Source: Pseudoips prasinana (Eukaryota > Arthropoda > Insecta > Lepidoptera > Nolidae). Taken from it: a stretch of 64,000 nt of DNA. The translations under genes were made by a program, and so were the position numbers. Under the pieces are notes generated by a model. That model had not been told where the DNA came from. It made no database searches and was given only the letters and a program-made list of their open reading frames with translations. Positions 53,107 to 62,580 of the stretch are shown here, piece after piece. The DNA lies in assembly GCA_951640165.1 (NCBI GenBank), contig OX621257.1:5715201-5779200 (forward strand), written 5' to 3'. How positions within the stretch are numbered: the stretch's first letter is position 1; each line of letters begins with the position of its first letter.

Positions 53107-53964
53107 ATGGCCACGCCCGTAACAAAGGAAGACAAAACTACGGCGCCTGCAGACGTTGAAGCAGTAAGCGTCCAGTCACGCATTCCTAAATTCTGGTGCA
53201 ACAGACCTAAGCTTTGGTTTGCTCAATTTGAGGTCATTATTCAAAACCAGAAGCTCAGTGATGAAAGCAAGTTCGCACTTCTTGTGGCTCAGTTGGAGAT
53301 CAAGGACATCGACCAAATCAGCGATATCATCCTGTCACCGGCCAACTCCGGCCGATTCGCCAATGCCAAAAGAAGATTATTGGAGGTCTACGAAGATAGC
53401 GAGGGTATTCAGCTACAAAAACTACTGAATGAAATGGAGCTCGGCGACCAACGACCATCTCAGTTGCTGCGTCGAATGAGGAACCTCGCTGGGACTAAAA
53501 TGCCGGACGACACCCTTAAAATGTTGTGGCAAGGCCACCTACCTGCTTCTACCCGCACAGTGTTGGCATGTTTGAGTGACGAATCCAAGCTAGACTCGTT
53601 GGCTGCCATGGCTGACAAAATGCAAGAGCAGCTAAGAGAGGTGAGCGCCGTGTGTTCATGCCAGTGTCAACCTACTACGTCAAAGACAGTGACGTCAGCT
53701 GAGATAGCGGCGACAACTGTATCTGCTGACCAGAAGCTTTACAGCATGATTGAAGCTCTGACCAAGGAAGTCGCAGAGCTGAAAATGAACCGATCTCGCA
53801 AGTTCCAACGCCGATCCCACAATTTCAGAAGCCGTTCCAGCTCCAAATCTCGGGACAGGAGAAACACGATGTGCTATTTTCATAAGAAATTCGGGAAATC
53901 AGCATACCGATGCAGAAGTCCGTGCAGTTTTAAAGAGACGTCTAACGAGAAGTCGGAAAACTAG
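53107..53964 (+). CDS. gag: Gypsy Gag polyprotein
   Basis: 285 residues from ATG. The N-terminal capsid-like region includes PKFWCNRPKLWFAQFE and ALLVAQLEIKDIDQISDII, patterns typical of arthropod Gypsy Gag. The C-terminal region is arginine- and serine-rich (SHNFRSRSSSKSRDRR) and ends with a zinc-knuckle-like C256-x2-H259-x9-C269-x3-C273 segment. Gag builds the particle and binds element RNA. The frame stops at 53964; Pol continues in the -1 frame, which is open from 53946, so a short overlap (53946-53961) exists. No classic slippery heptamer is obvious; GGAAAAC just before the Gag stop is a weak candidate. Confidence 0.9.
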   Translation: MATPVTKEDKTTAPADVEAVSVQSRIPKFWCNRPKLWFAQFEVIIQNQKLSDESKFALLVAQLEIKDIDQISDIILSPANSGRFANAKRRLLEVYEDSEGIQLQKLLNEMELGDQRPSQLLRRMRNLAGTKMPDDTLKMLWQGHLPASTRTVLACLSDESKLDSLAAMADKMQEQLREVSAVCSCQCQPTTSKTVTSAEIAATTVSADQKLYSMIEALTKEVAELKMNRSRKFQRRSHNFRSRSSSKSRDRRNTMCYFHKKFGKSAYRCRSPCSFKETSNEKSEN

Positions 53965-56309
53965 TGGAGACCCAAGCCGTGGCGGTGGCTGAAGTCGACG
54001 ATTTATCCACATACCGCCTATTTTTATACGATAAATCAACCGGAAAGAAATTCCTAATCGACACGGGTGCAAACGTTTCCGTGTTACCCGCCACCGCACG
54101 AGATAAACAGCGGATACCAACCAACTACTTATACGCAGCAAATGGATCACAAATACCCACTTACGGTGAGCGAACCATTGTTCTCAACATCGGAATGCGC
54201 CGTGCCTACAGTTGGCGATTTATGGTTGCAACAGTTAGCCGGCCGATATTAGGCGCTGATTTTTTGCATCACCATGCACTTATGGTGGATCTCCATGGAC
54301 GACGATTGGTGGACAAAAGAACCAACCTATCGGCACGAGGGTTCCTGTCACCCGCAGCAGAAGGAAGCATCCGAACCATCGATGACAAGCTTCCCTACCA
54401 CGACCTGTTGGCCCAATTTCCAGACATCACGAGACCCAACTTAGAGAAACTGGGAAATAGTGAAGTTGAACACTATATTGAAACCACCGGCCCGCCGATA
54501 TTTACAAAAGCGAGGCCACTACCGCCGCATAAATATAACGCGGCAAAACAAGAATTCCAACTCATGATGGATCAAGGAATTTGTCGACCGTCTAATAGCC
54601 CATGGGCCAGTCACTTACATATGGTATTAAAGAAAGACGGTACCTACAGAACCTGCGGCGATTATCGTAGACTCAACGCAGTAACTACACCCGACCGATA
54701 CCCGATACCACGCCTGCACGACTTTACACATAACCTTCAAGGTAAAACGATTTTTTCAAAAATTGATCTTCAAAAGGCCTACTTTCAGATCAAAAACAGA
54801 GAAGAGGACGTGAAGAAGACAGCCGTGATTACCCCTTTTGGCTTGTACGAGTTCACCAGGATGTGTCCTGGTTTGATAAACGGAGGCCAGACCTTCCAAC
54901 GTCACATCGACAACGTGCTCCGTGGCCTTCCTGTTTTCCCGTTCGTCGACGACATTCTCGTAGCTTCTGAAAACCAAGAAATACACAGAAGGGAACTTCA
55001 AGAAGTATTTAAACGACTCAACGATAGTGGTTTAAAAATAAACGTCGCTAAATGTATCTTCAGCCAGTCAAAACTAGATTTCCTTGGATACACGGTAACA
55101 CCAGAAGGCATTACACCGACAGAAGGAAAGATACAAGCAATTCAGTCCTATCCATTGCCAAAAACAATCCAAGATCTACGTCGGTTCGTTGGAATGCTTA
55201 ATTTTTATCGTTCGAGCATACACCATGCGGCTGAACATCAAAAACAATTAAACAAATATTTTCACAACGCCAAGAAAAACGATAAAACAAACATACAATG
55301 GACAGAAGTGGCAAAACAAGCATTCAATCAATGTAAAGAGGATATCAAGAACTGCGCATTATTGTCCTACCCCTCGCTGAGCGAACCTTTCGCATTGATG
55401 ACAGACGCGTCAAATTCATGTGCTGGGGCCGTTATACAGCAAAAGATCAATGGCAGCTGGAGACCACTGGGATTTTTTTCCAAAAAGTTCAGCGACGCTC
55501 AACAAAAGTACAGCACGTACGACCGTGAGTTGCTATCAATCTACATGGCAATACGTCACTTCCGACGTGTGTTTGAAGGACGAGAGTTAATTGTTTACAC
55601 GGACCACAAACCGCTGTGTAATGCATTAACATCAAACAGCAAGTCTGAGACACCCCGCCGAACAAGATACCTTGAATATATCGGACAGTTCACGTCCAAT
55701 ATTCAACACGTAATCGGCCAGGACAACAAGGTCGCGGACGCATTATCGCGAGTCGAAACAATAACATGCCCGTCACCACTGGATTACACCGAGTTAGCAC
55801 TAAAACAAGATTTAGATGAAGAACTTAAATTGTTGTCAAACAAAGGAAAGCACCTATTCAAGAGGATTACCATCCCTAACTCAACTGCCCATCCCGTTAC
55901 CTGCGAGATGTCATCAAGCACTGCTCGTCCATATTTGCCACCAGATTTTCGAAAAGCAGTATTCCAAGCGATCCACGACCTTAGTCACCCCGGCATAAGG
56001 GCGACAAGGAAGCTAGTCACCGCTCGATACTGGTGGCCCTCTATGAATAGAGACGTGAATGTGTGGACCCGAACGTGCGACGCGTGCCAGCGCGCCAAGG
56101 TGCAACAACACACGAAGGCACCCATAGCAAGTTTCCAACAAGCAAACAGACTGGAGCATGTACATATAGATATCGTTGGTCCGTTACCTATTTCTGACGG
56201 CTTTCGATATTTATTAACCATGATAGATAGGGCTACCAAATGGCCAGAAGCCCTACCGCTGGAGGAAATAACCGCAGAACAAGTTGCTAATGCATTCTAT
56301 GAGGGTTGA
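53946..56309 (+). pseudogene. pol: Gypsy Pol: protease, reverse transcriptase, RNase H and truncated integrase
   Basis: In the -1 frame to Gag, open from 53946 (first listed codon GTG at 53964; numbering from there). Protease: LIDTGANVSVLP with the DTG triad at 33-35. Reverse transcriptase: SKIDLQKAYFQI, then FVDDILVAS with FVDD at 327-330. RNase H: MTDASNSCAGAV and YTDHKPL. Integrase: the HHCC zinc domain (LSHPG, then CDACQRAK) and the start of the core with the first catalytic Asp at 736 (HIDIVGPLP). The frame then meets TGA at 56307, at the join with the 3' LTR. The second Asp, the Glu and the C-terminal domain of integrase are missing. Protease, RT and RNase H look intact. Confidence 0.93.
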
Positions 56310-56523
56310 TGTAGCAGCTCATACTTACGTATTGATATACATACTCTTCGGCAATTAGCTGACTGTCAAGTATCACTGTCAAGTGAAAGAAAATGTGTTT
56401 TAGTTTCTGTAGATAACGTGTAATAATAAGTTAGTTTGAAATTAAATATATATTGTTAACCCATAGATATACATTAAACACAGATCGTTATTCGCCGTTT
56501 TACTTACCACAAGCCCCGCAATA
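56310..56523 (+). repeat. 3' LTR of the Gypsy element
   Basis: Begins TGTAGCAGCTCATACTTACG one base after the Pol stop and ends AAGCCCCGCAATA, followed by the CCGG target duplication. Confidence 0.93.
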
Positions 56524-56625
56524 CCGGTCTTGCGCTATCCGCATCCAGCGACTTCCAGCGCCCCTCACAAGATCATCGGTCCATCTTGTAGGAGGCCTCC
56601 CCACGCTGCGTATTCCGCTCCGTGT
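56524..56625 (-). repeat. RTE-type LINE 3' end, part right of the Gypsy insertion
   Basis: CCGGTCTTGCGCTATCCGCA, CATCGGTCCATCTTGTAGGA and GCCTCCCCACGCTGCGTATT continue the RTE tail from 52872. Confidence 0.82.
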
Positions 56626-56770
56626 TTTCTAAATAAATTACATACAATAAACATTCATAGACACACGCCTGTTTCCCAGAGGGGTAGGCAGAGAACGGTT
56701 TTCCATTTGTCACGATCTTAACACACCAATCGTTTATACTGTCATTATATTCTTCATACAAATTCAAAAC

Positions 56771-57043
56771 TTTTTATTGTGGTCCATAGGTCAAAAGTTG
56801 TTACAGTCACAAATATATTATGTTCAGCTATGTCCAGCCATTTAGGCGTACAATATTTATTTAATTACAGTCAGTTATACAATTACATTAATACAATTAT
56901 TTTTATAAGATATACACTATGTTAAAACAATTTAATACGTGTCATTTAATTATTAAATCACCAAAAATTATTACTTATTTTAAAGTCAAGTACATTAATT
57001 CTTATCTTAGTTATGATACATATTTTACTTAGCAGAGTCATTC
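56771..57043 (-). repeat. 3' untranslated region of the inverted LINE
   Basis: AT-rich sequence between the stop of the LINE C-terminus and an A-rich end (minus strand) near 56770. Confidence 0.5.
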
Positions 57044-57665
57044 TTAAGCGTGATTGAATTTATCTATGAGGAAATCGTTCAATGTATAATATGATTTGTA
57101 AACCAGAAAATCATGAAGGTTCTTTTTATAAAGCTGGTTATCTGAAATGCACCTGATTGACCTTGGGATGTTGTTGTATATACGTAAGGCAACGCAGAAA
57201 ACACTTTCATGAAGCAAGTGGGTCTTGCTGGGCACTACATGTAGTTTGTCCCTATGACGTGCTCGTTCACGATGAGCAAACATCTCAATATTAGATTTAA
57301 CAAATACTGCACATTCGTAAATATATAAGCAGGGAAGTGTAAGTATTTTTAAATTTATGAAGGACGATCGGCAGGAGTCTGTTTGTTTTAATGTACACAT
57401 TGACCTAATACAGCGTTTCTGGGCTATAAATGCGCGATTTTTATCGGTTGATTTACCCCAAAATATTATTCCATATCTTAGTGTTGAATTGACATAACCA
57501 TGATAAGCTGTTAATATAGCCGATTGATTTGAAATTTTTGTCAGTCTATACAGTGCATATGAAAATTGACTAAGCTTTTTGCAGATATGGTCTATGTGTA
57601 CTTTCCAGTTTATTTTGCTATCGATATATAATCCTAAGAATTTACAAGCTCTCCGGATAAATACA
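57044..57665 (-). pseudogene. LINE C-terminal fragment, 5' end replaced by a Helitron
   Basis: On the minus strand it encodes KFLGLYIDSKINWKVHID, LRYGIIFWGKST, FIAQKRCIRSM and a C-terminal SYYTLNDFLIDKFN, closely parallel to the C-terminal halves of the LINEs at 3557, 28764 and 38232. The first ~9 codons of the apparent open frame (57666-57691) belong to the adjacent Helitron, not to the LINE. The reverse transcriptase catalytic block is absent. Confidence 0.85.
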
Positions 57666-57905
57666 TCTATATATATAAAAATCAATGCCACTTTTCGTTG
57701 TAATGTTATAACTCAACAACGCCTTTACCGATTTGGCTAATTTTGGTCTTGAATTATTCCTGGAAGTCCAGGGAAGGTTTGTACGTAGAGAAAATTTAAA
57801 AAAATGTCTTAAAAAAGTGTAAAATCAACATCTTTCTATGGTCCCATATACAAACAATTTGTACTAATACTTAAAAGCGTAGCGAAGCACGTACCGGGCC
57901 GCTAG
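57666..57905 (+). mobile_element. Non-autonomous Helitron, fourth family
   Basis: Starts TCTATATATATAAAAATCAA, contains AACTCAACAACGCCTTTACC and CCTGGAAGTCCAGGGAAGG, ends GCACGTACCGGGCCG and CTAG. Inserted between A and T beside the LINE. Confidence 0.78.
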
Positions 57906-58010
57906 TATTATTTATAAATTACACCCTGACACAGAAGAAATAATAGTGCACATCATCAACGCAACAACCACTAGCTTAGCAGCCAGGGTCACTAACCACC
58001 TAACTTACCT

Positions 58011-58375
58011 TTTTTTTACGTGGTGGAAATGCTCTAGTCACACGTGGTGTGGGTCTCGACCCACTCAAACCACCACCGTAGCCAGCCTCACAGTGCCTGT
58101 AGTGGCGGCCCTGGGTACTCGTGAACGATCTCGCCAGTACCCCCGCTGTACACTGAGCGTCCGCGAGACTCGCACCCGGGGAGGGGAAGGGGCCTGAATG
58201 CCTCCCCCCTCCCCAGTACGCACAAGCGTGTTACCTGAGCTACAGCAGGTTATCCTTCCCGGGACCGCTGGCGCTCGGAGGAAAAGAACTCCACTCGTTC
58301 CCTCCCGCAGACGCCAGCGGTCCCAGAGAATTACCTAACCTACCTAACATAACCTAACCACTACACCAACAGGCC
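58011..58375 (-). repeat. GC-rich retroelement 3' block ending in TTAGG-like repeats
   Basis: A T8 run (A8 on the minus strand) at 58010-58018 suggests a poly(A) end at the left. The body is GC-rich (GAGGGGAAGGGGCCTGAATG, GGGACCGCTGGCGCTCGGAG and its near complement CGCCAGCGGTCCC, an inverted repeat). It finishes with CCTAACCTACCTAACATAAC near 58335-58370, resembling degenerate telomere repeats. No protein recognised. Confidence 0.5.
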
Positions 58376-58451
58376 AGTCGAATCACATCTCTGGCTATGA
58401 GCGCCTCACGACTACCATATTCATAATTCGAACAAATTTAACTTGAAAATA

Positions 58452-58657
58452 AATTGACAATGTTAATCTACTTACGACGACCACGAACCGGAAGACGCAG
58501 AGTGGGCAGGCCCCCTACAAGATGGACCGATGATCTTGTGCGGGTCGCTGGAAACTGCTGGATGCGGATAACGCAAGACCGGCAATTGTGGAGATCTTTG
58601 GGAGAGGCCTTTGTCCAGCAGTGGACTTCTTTCGGCTGATATGATGATGATGATGAA
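58452..58657 (+). pseudogene. RTE-type LINE C-terminus with ATG-repeat tail
   Basis: A frame of about 60 codons (58454-58639) encodes RRRVGRPPTRWTDDLVRVAG and WRSLGEAFVQQWTSFG, the arginine/tryptophan-rich tail of RTE LINE proteins, with the natural stop. It is followed by CTGATATGATGATGATGA, the short tandem tail of the clade. This is the reference copy for the other RTE 3' fragments in the window. Confidence 0.85.
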
Positions 58658-59090
58658 TCTACTTACTTGTTCAAGTTGTAACTAAATAACTTATGCAGTT
58701 TTTTTTAACTTTTGTAGACATAAAAGATATGTATGTATATCCACACAGGTATTTGGGCGTACTTGCGAAATATCTGTAAATATTCGGCTACTTTTCAATT
58801 ACCTCTTGTAAATTTATTAATTAATAACTTGAAACAACTAACACACAGCCATCTGATCCCAAATTAGGCAGAGCATCTGATAAACATACTGTATATTTCT
58901 AAATACACACGATAATTTGTAAGAATGGATGTATGAATGTTTGTTACTCTTTCACACAGCTTATATGTACGAATAACACATATACTATAATTTATAAAAT
59001 GTGGGTGAAATAAATAAATTACACCCAGACACAGAACACATTTTAATAATCGTGTTCATCACCCAAAGATTTCACGGAAAGGAATCCGTC
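58658..59090. other. Unassigned sequence with SINE and Helitron scraps
   Basis: CATCTGATCCCAAATTAGGC (58849) is a family B SINE scrap; GAATGTTTGTTACTCTTTCA (58935) resembles a Helitron body. No gene. Confidence 0.45.
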
Positions 59091-59255
59091 CGTTGAGCCT
59101 GGGTGTAATTAAGTATCTATATAAGTATGTATTTACAAAATAGTTGTATATGTAGTGTATCAGTTATCTGGTTTCCATAGTATAAACTCTGCTTAATTAG
59201 GGATCAGATGGCCGTGTGTGTATAATGTCCCTGCATATTATTATAATATAACAAC
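59091..59255 (+). repeat. SINE family B, 3' half
   Basis: GAGCCTGGGTGTAATTAAGT, TCAGTTATCTGGTTTCCATA and GGGATCAGATGGCCGTGTGT, tail ATATTATTATAA. Confidence 0.78.
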
Positions 59256-59939
59256 AAAATACCAACATTGCTAACGCATTAACCCCTTTTGGTCCGCTAA
59301 ACAGCCTCAAAATAGATAAATTGCTAAAAAATATATTATAGGTGTAACAAGTTCTGATGTTAAATTTTATGGCCTAATAAAAACCCTTACATATTATGTG
59401 CACGACCTTCCGTGAATTCCTTTCCCACGATAAAAAAATAAAATCAAAATCGTAGGTGTGACGATGTGACCATAGCTTTGAAACCGAGAGACATAATCTT
59501 TTTAATTCTTTCGACAAACAGAAGGGATATTTCTAACAAACCCGCCTACGATCGAACAAATTCGCTGAATGGATAATTTATTGGGCAGATTTGACCTTTC
59601 TGTGTTGCCGGGGTAAAAAATATATCGTATTTTTTTAAGCACAGGTGGATGCGATTCGGCCTAAACGCATCCTTCGCGAAGAAAATTAATGATAGAATTT
59701 GTGTAAACAATTTTTGTTTGTCCGTAATTTGTGAATGGATTTTTTTGTGGGACTTTAGGATCTTGAGTCGACAAATGAGGGAGCCCATTAAGGGACAGAA
59801 TGGAATGGTGATATCGCATCCATTAACAAAGCAAGCGAAGACTTGCATGAATGATCGTGTTTGCCAGTAGTGTGGTCCCATATTCGTGTAAAAGCAAATA
59901 TTTTTATTTTTTTTACTTTTTGGTGTTCACGGAGAGTAC
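59256..59939. other. Unassigned sequence
   Basis: Overlapping frames on both strands near 59546-59881 show no recognised motif. Confidence 0.4.
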
Positions 59940-60245
59940 ATGGTCCTTGATTTAAATCGCGGGTCGGGCCAAAAGTGATTTTGGGATATTCTGTAAAAAA
60001 GAAAAAATTCTCAGCATCAGCCCGAAGTCTGGAAGTTGGTGGTATTATACCCCTGTGCCTCGGTGAGCACGTAAAGCCATCGGTCCTGTACCTGACTTGT
60101 TCTGGTCGTGTCGCTAGGCGTCCCATCGGATAATCAGAGTGATCGAATAGAAAGTGCTCCTGGGTTTGCGCACACACCGTCCCGCATAGATGGCTAATCT
60201 ATATTAAGACTGACCACCGTGGCCGAAATTCGGCTTGGAGGACAT
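59940..60245 (+). repeat. tRNA-headed SINE, family A (head truncated)
   Basis: From AAATCGCGGGTCGGGCCAAA through GCACGTAAAGCCATCGGTCC to GTGGCCGAAATTCGGC. Confidence 0.83.
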
Positions 60246-60315
60246 TACATATTTTAATAAAATAAACAAGGTTTTTATTCACGTAGACTCAAAAAAAGCG
60301 CTTGTAAGTAGAACA
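60246..60315 (-). repeat. 3'-end fragment of the R family retroelement
   Basis: GGTTTTTATTCACGTAGACT and AAGCGCTTGTAAGTA, matching the right end of 8225-8590 in inverted orientation. Confidence 0.65.
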
Positions 60316-60343
60316 TATTTGCACTAATATAGTAAACCATAGG

Positions 60344-60468
60344 TACACACGGCTACACATCAAGCTAGACATTCCAAGTATAAGCTGATCTCGCGTTGTA
60401 TAGGATTTCCATACAATGAGAGGTCAAATTATATTGTAAATGTATAGCTTGATATGTGGCCGTGTGTA
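60344..60468. mobile_element. Fold-back MITE, TA target (copy 3 of the CA.ACG.C family)
   Basis: TA, CACACGGCTACACATCAAGC at 60346, central TTGTATAGGATTTCCATACAA, right end GCTTGATATGTGGCCGTGTG, TA at 60467. Close copy of 43288-43412. It lies 22 bases from the mariner. Confidence 0.86.
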
Positions 60469-60490
60469 CATTGTTTCTAGGGATTGTAGA

Positions 60491-61782
60491 TAATAGGTCT
60501 TTACCTATGAAATTGCCGTTTTGTATGAAAAAATTTAAACGAATTTTTTTCATGATTTTTTTTATTTGTATTAATCGAAGTAATCACCCATGCAATCAAT
60601 GCATCTTTGCCATCGCAGTGGCAGTTTATTGATGCCCTTCTTAAAGGAATCAGCTGGACGGGAGGCAACAAATTCTTCAAAGGCATTTTGTACTGCCTCT
60701 CGGGTATTGAATTTTTTTCCCGCCAAGAAGTTATCCAAATTCTGGAAAAAGTAGTAGTCTGTAGGCGCAAGGTCTGGTGAGTAGGGCGGATGACGGAGAG
60801 CTTCCAACCCCAGTTCTTGCAACTTGGAGACCGTCTGCTGTGCAGTATGAGGTCGCGCGTTGTCGTGCAGGAGCAGCGGAGACGAGCGATTGACCAATGC
60901 TGGTTGGAGATGCGCCAGCTTCTCCATCATTGTGCTCAGTTCTTCACAGTACACATCTGCAGTAATGCTCACCCCGTTTGGTAAGAAGCTGTGATGAATC
61001 ACACCGGCGCTAGACCACCAAACAGTGACCATCACTTTTCTAGGGGTAAGTTTTCGTTTAGGGCATTGTTTAGGTGCTGAACCAGGATCCAACCAACTTG
61101 CTGAGCGCTTGCGGTTATCAAACAGAATCCATTTTTCATCGCAGGTAACAATGCGGTTCAAAATTCCTTCATTTGTGTGTCTGTTGAGCAGTGCAAGGCA
61201 CGTCTCGACGCGTACTTCGCGCTGGCGATCATTGAGTTCGTGGGGCACCCATTTGTCAAGCTTTTTTACCTTGCCAATTTGACGCAAATGGACCAATATT
61301 GTTTTGACGCTAACGTCGAAAGCTGCTGCTAATTCAGCCGTAGATTGTGTATCATCAGCTTCCACAACCGCCTTTAATTCGTCATTGTCGACCAAAGTCT
61401 TCGGACGACCGCGAGGTTCATTTTTCAGGTCGAAATTTCCAGAACGGAAGCGAGCAAACCAATAACAGGTGGTGCGTTGGTTTGTAGTGTTAGCTCCGTA
61501 AACGTCGTTGATGTTGCGTGCCGCTTGTGCCGCGTTGCTGCCACGACGGTACTCATATTCCATAATTACTCGAATTTTTAACGTATCCATGATGACGAAA
61601 AAGATTGAAATGCGATGAAAATGTAACACTAATCAATAAAGAAATGACTACTTTTGGAAAAAAGAATCCATGTTTTTAAAATAAAATTAATTTGAAATTA
61701 GAATTCTTAGCCAAACAAAAATTATTTTGATTTGAAATGGCCAGTACTGCAGAACGGCAATTTCATAGGTAAAGACCTAATA
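60491..61782 (-). mobile_element. mariner transposon, apparently complete
   Basis: The element proper is 60493-61780 (1288 bp), flanked by TA. Terminal inverted repeats of about 28 bases differ at one position: left ATAGGTCTTTACCTATGAAA, right (inverted) TTAGGTCTTTACCTATGAAA, both continuing TTGCCGTT. It encloses one intact transposase gene. Confidence 0.93.
60571..61590 (-). CDS. mariner transposase
   Basis: 339 residues from the MDTLKIRVIMEYEYRRG start; an upstream in-frame ATG at 61629 would add 13 residues and is less likely. The N-terminal half has the two helix-turn-helix DNA-binding regions (AAQAARNINDVYG, then AELAAAFDVSVKTILVHLRQ). The linker WVPHEL lies at 114-119. The catalytic triad is D151 (VTCDEKW), D243 (LHDNARPH) and D278 (LAPTDYYFF), with exactly 34 residues between the last two: the DD34D signature of mariner. 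Length is normal for the family and there is no stop or frameshift. The transposase cuts and pastes the element at TA. By eye it is closest to the cecropia-type mariners (the group of vertebrate Hsmar1), but the subfamily needs a tree. Confidence 0.93.
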   Translation of the reverse strand: MDTLKIRVIMEYEYRRGSNAAQAARNINDVYGANTTNQRTTCYWFARFRSGNFDLKNEPRGRPKTLVDNDELKAVVEADDTQSTAELAAAFDVSVKTILVHLRQIGKVKKLDKWVPHELNDRQREVRVETCLALLNRHTNEGILNRIVTCDEKWILFDNRKRSASWLDPGSAPKQCPKRKLTPRKVMVTVWWSSAGVIHHSFLPNGVSITADVYCEELSTMMEKLAHLQPALVNRSSPLLLHDNARPHTAQQTVSKLQELGLEALRHPPYSPDLAPTDYYFFQNLDNFLAGKKFNTREAVQNAFEEFVASRPADSFKKGINKLPLRWQRCIDCMGDYFD

Positions 61783-61877
61783 TTTAGATCTGAGGTTTGT
61801 ATGAAATCATTTAGTAATAACATTTACTTTATTATAGTAATGATTTAGTTATTTAGCTAGCTTGTTTTATAGATTAT

Positions 61878-62108
61878 TGAATGGCCTGTAGATCTAGTGG
61901 TAAGCTAGAGGTCGTCGGTTCGATCCCCACCCTGTACAAATCTTTGTGTGATGCGCACGATTATGTGTTCTGTGTCTGGTAGTAATGTAACTATAATATA
62001 TATGTGTTTTGAAATATACAAATATATCAGTTATCTGGTTGCCATAGTACAGGCTCTGACTAATTTGTGATCAGATAGCAGTGTTAGTTGTCCCAAGATA
62101 TTCTTTAT
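61878..62108 (+). repeat. SINE with TAAGCTAGAGGTCGT head
   Basis: GCCTGTAGATCTAGTGGTAA, B box CGGTTCGATCCCCACCC, then a B/C-type body (TCAGTTATCTGGTTGCCATA, GTGATCAGATAGCAGTGTTA). Confidence 0.8.
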
Positions 62109-62280
62109 TAACCAAAGTTCTCGAGTGGCGACCACGAACCGGAAGCGTGGATAGGCCCCCTACAAGATGGACCGATGATTTTGTGAGGGTCGCTGGAAAG
62201 CGTTTGATGCAGGTAGCGCAAGACCAATTGTAGAGGCCTTTGTCGAGCAGTGAGCGTCTTTCGGTGATATGATGATATGT
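62109..62280 (+). repeat. RTE-type LINE 3' fragment
   Basis: GACCACGAACCGGAAGC, CCCTACAAGATGGACCGATG and CTTTGTCGAGCAGTGAGCG, with internal deletions relative to 58452-58657. Confidence 0.75.
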
Positions 62281-62580
62281 CATTATAGGTTTAAATACTA
62301 AGAGCATAGAAATTTATAGATTGTCGTTTAATTTTAACTTTACACCTAGATAAGTAGGTATAACAATGTTTAAGTTTGTTATGATTAGATCCACGAAGCA
62401 TAAATTGTCATTATGATTTTACTTTTTGTTTTATGTTCATTTTAATTTTTATCTTTTACTATGTATGTACGAACGAAGCCAACGAACATACATTATTATA
62501 ATTTTGTTTATATATAAGTTCTCATGTGAGTGACGTATGTCTTAATGAGAATAAATGTCTTTAAACTTTAAATATATAGG
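62281..62580 (+). repeat. Probable LINE 3' untranslated region with TTTAAAC tail
   Basis: AT-rich, with CGAACGAAGCCAACGAACAT and ending GAGAATAAATGTCTTTAAAC, a poly(A)-signal-like motif before a short A/T tail. Confidence 0.4.

Larger units (their letters stand above)
52873..56523 (+). mobile_element. Ty3/Gypsy LTR retrotransposon, internally deleted
   Basis: LTRs at 52873-53086 and 56310-56523, 214 bp each and identical by eye, flanked by the 4-base duplication CCGG (52869-52872 and 56524-56527). The candidate primer binding site begins TGGTGACCCCG at 53088. Gag and Pol follow. Pol breaks off inside the integrase at the first base of the 3' LTR, so the rest of integrase and any polypurine tract are missing. 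Total 3651 bp. No envelope gene is present. Confidence 0.93.

Noticed and set aside
52873..56523. Envelope-bearing endogenous retrovirus
   Set aside because: No envelope reading frame exists; Pol runs directly into the 3' LTR.
59546..59881. 111-codon minus-strand gene
   Set aside because: A competing plus-strand frame overlaps it, no motif is recognisable, and no supporting signals were seen.
61591..61629. Upstream ATG for the mariner transposase
   Set aside because: It would add 13 residues not expected for mariner, whose proteins start just before the first helix-turn-helix.
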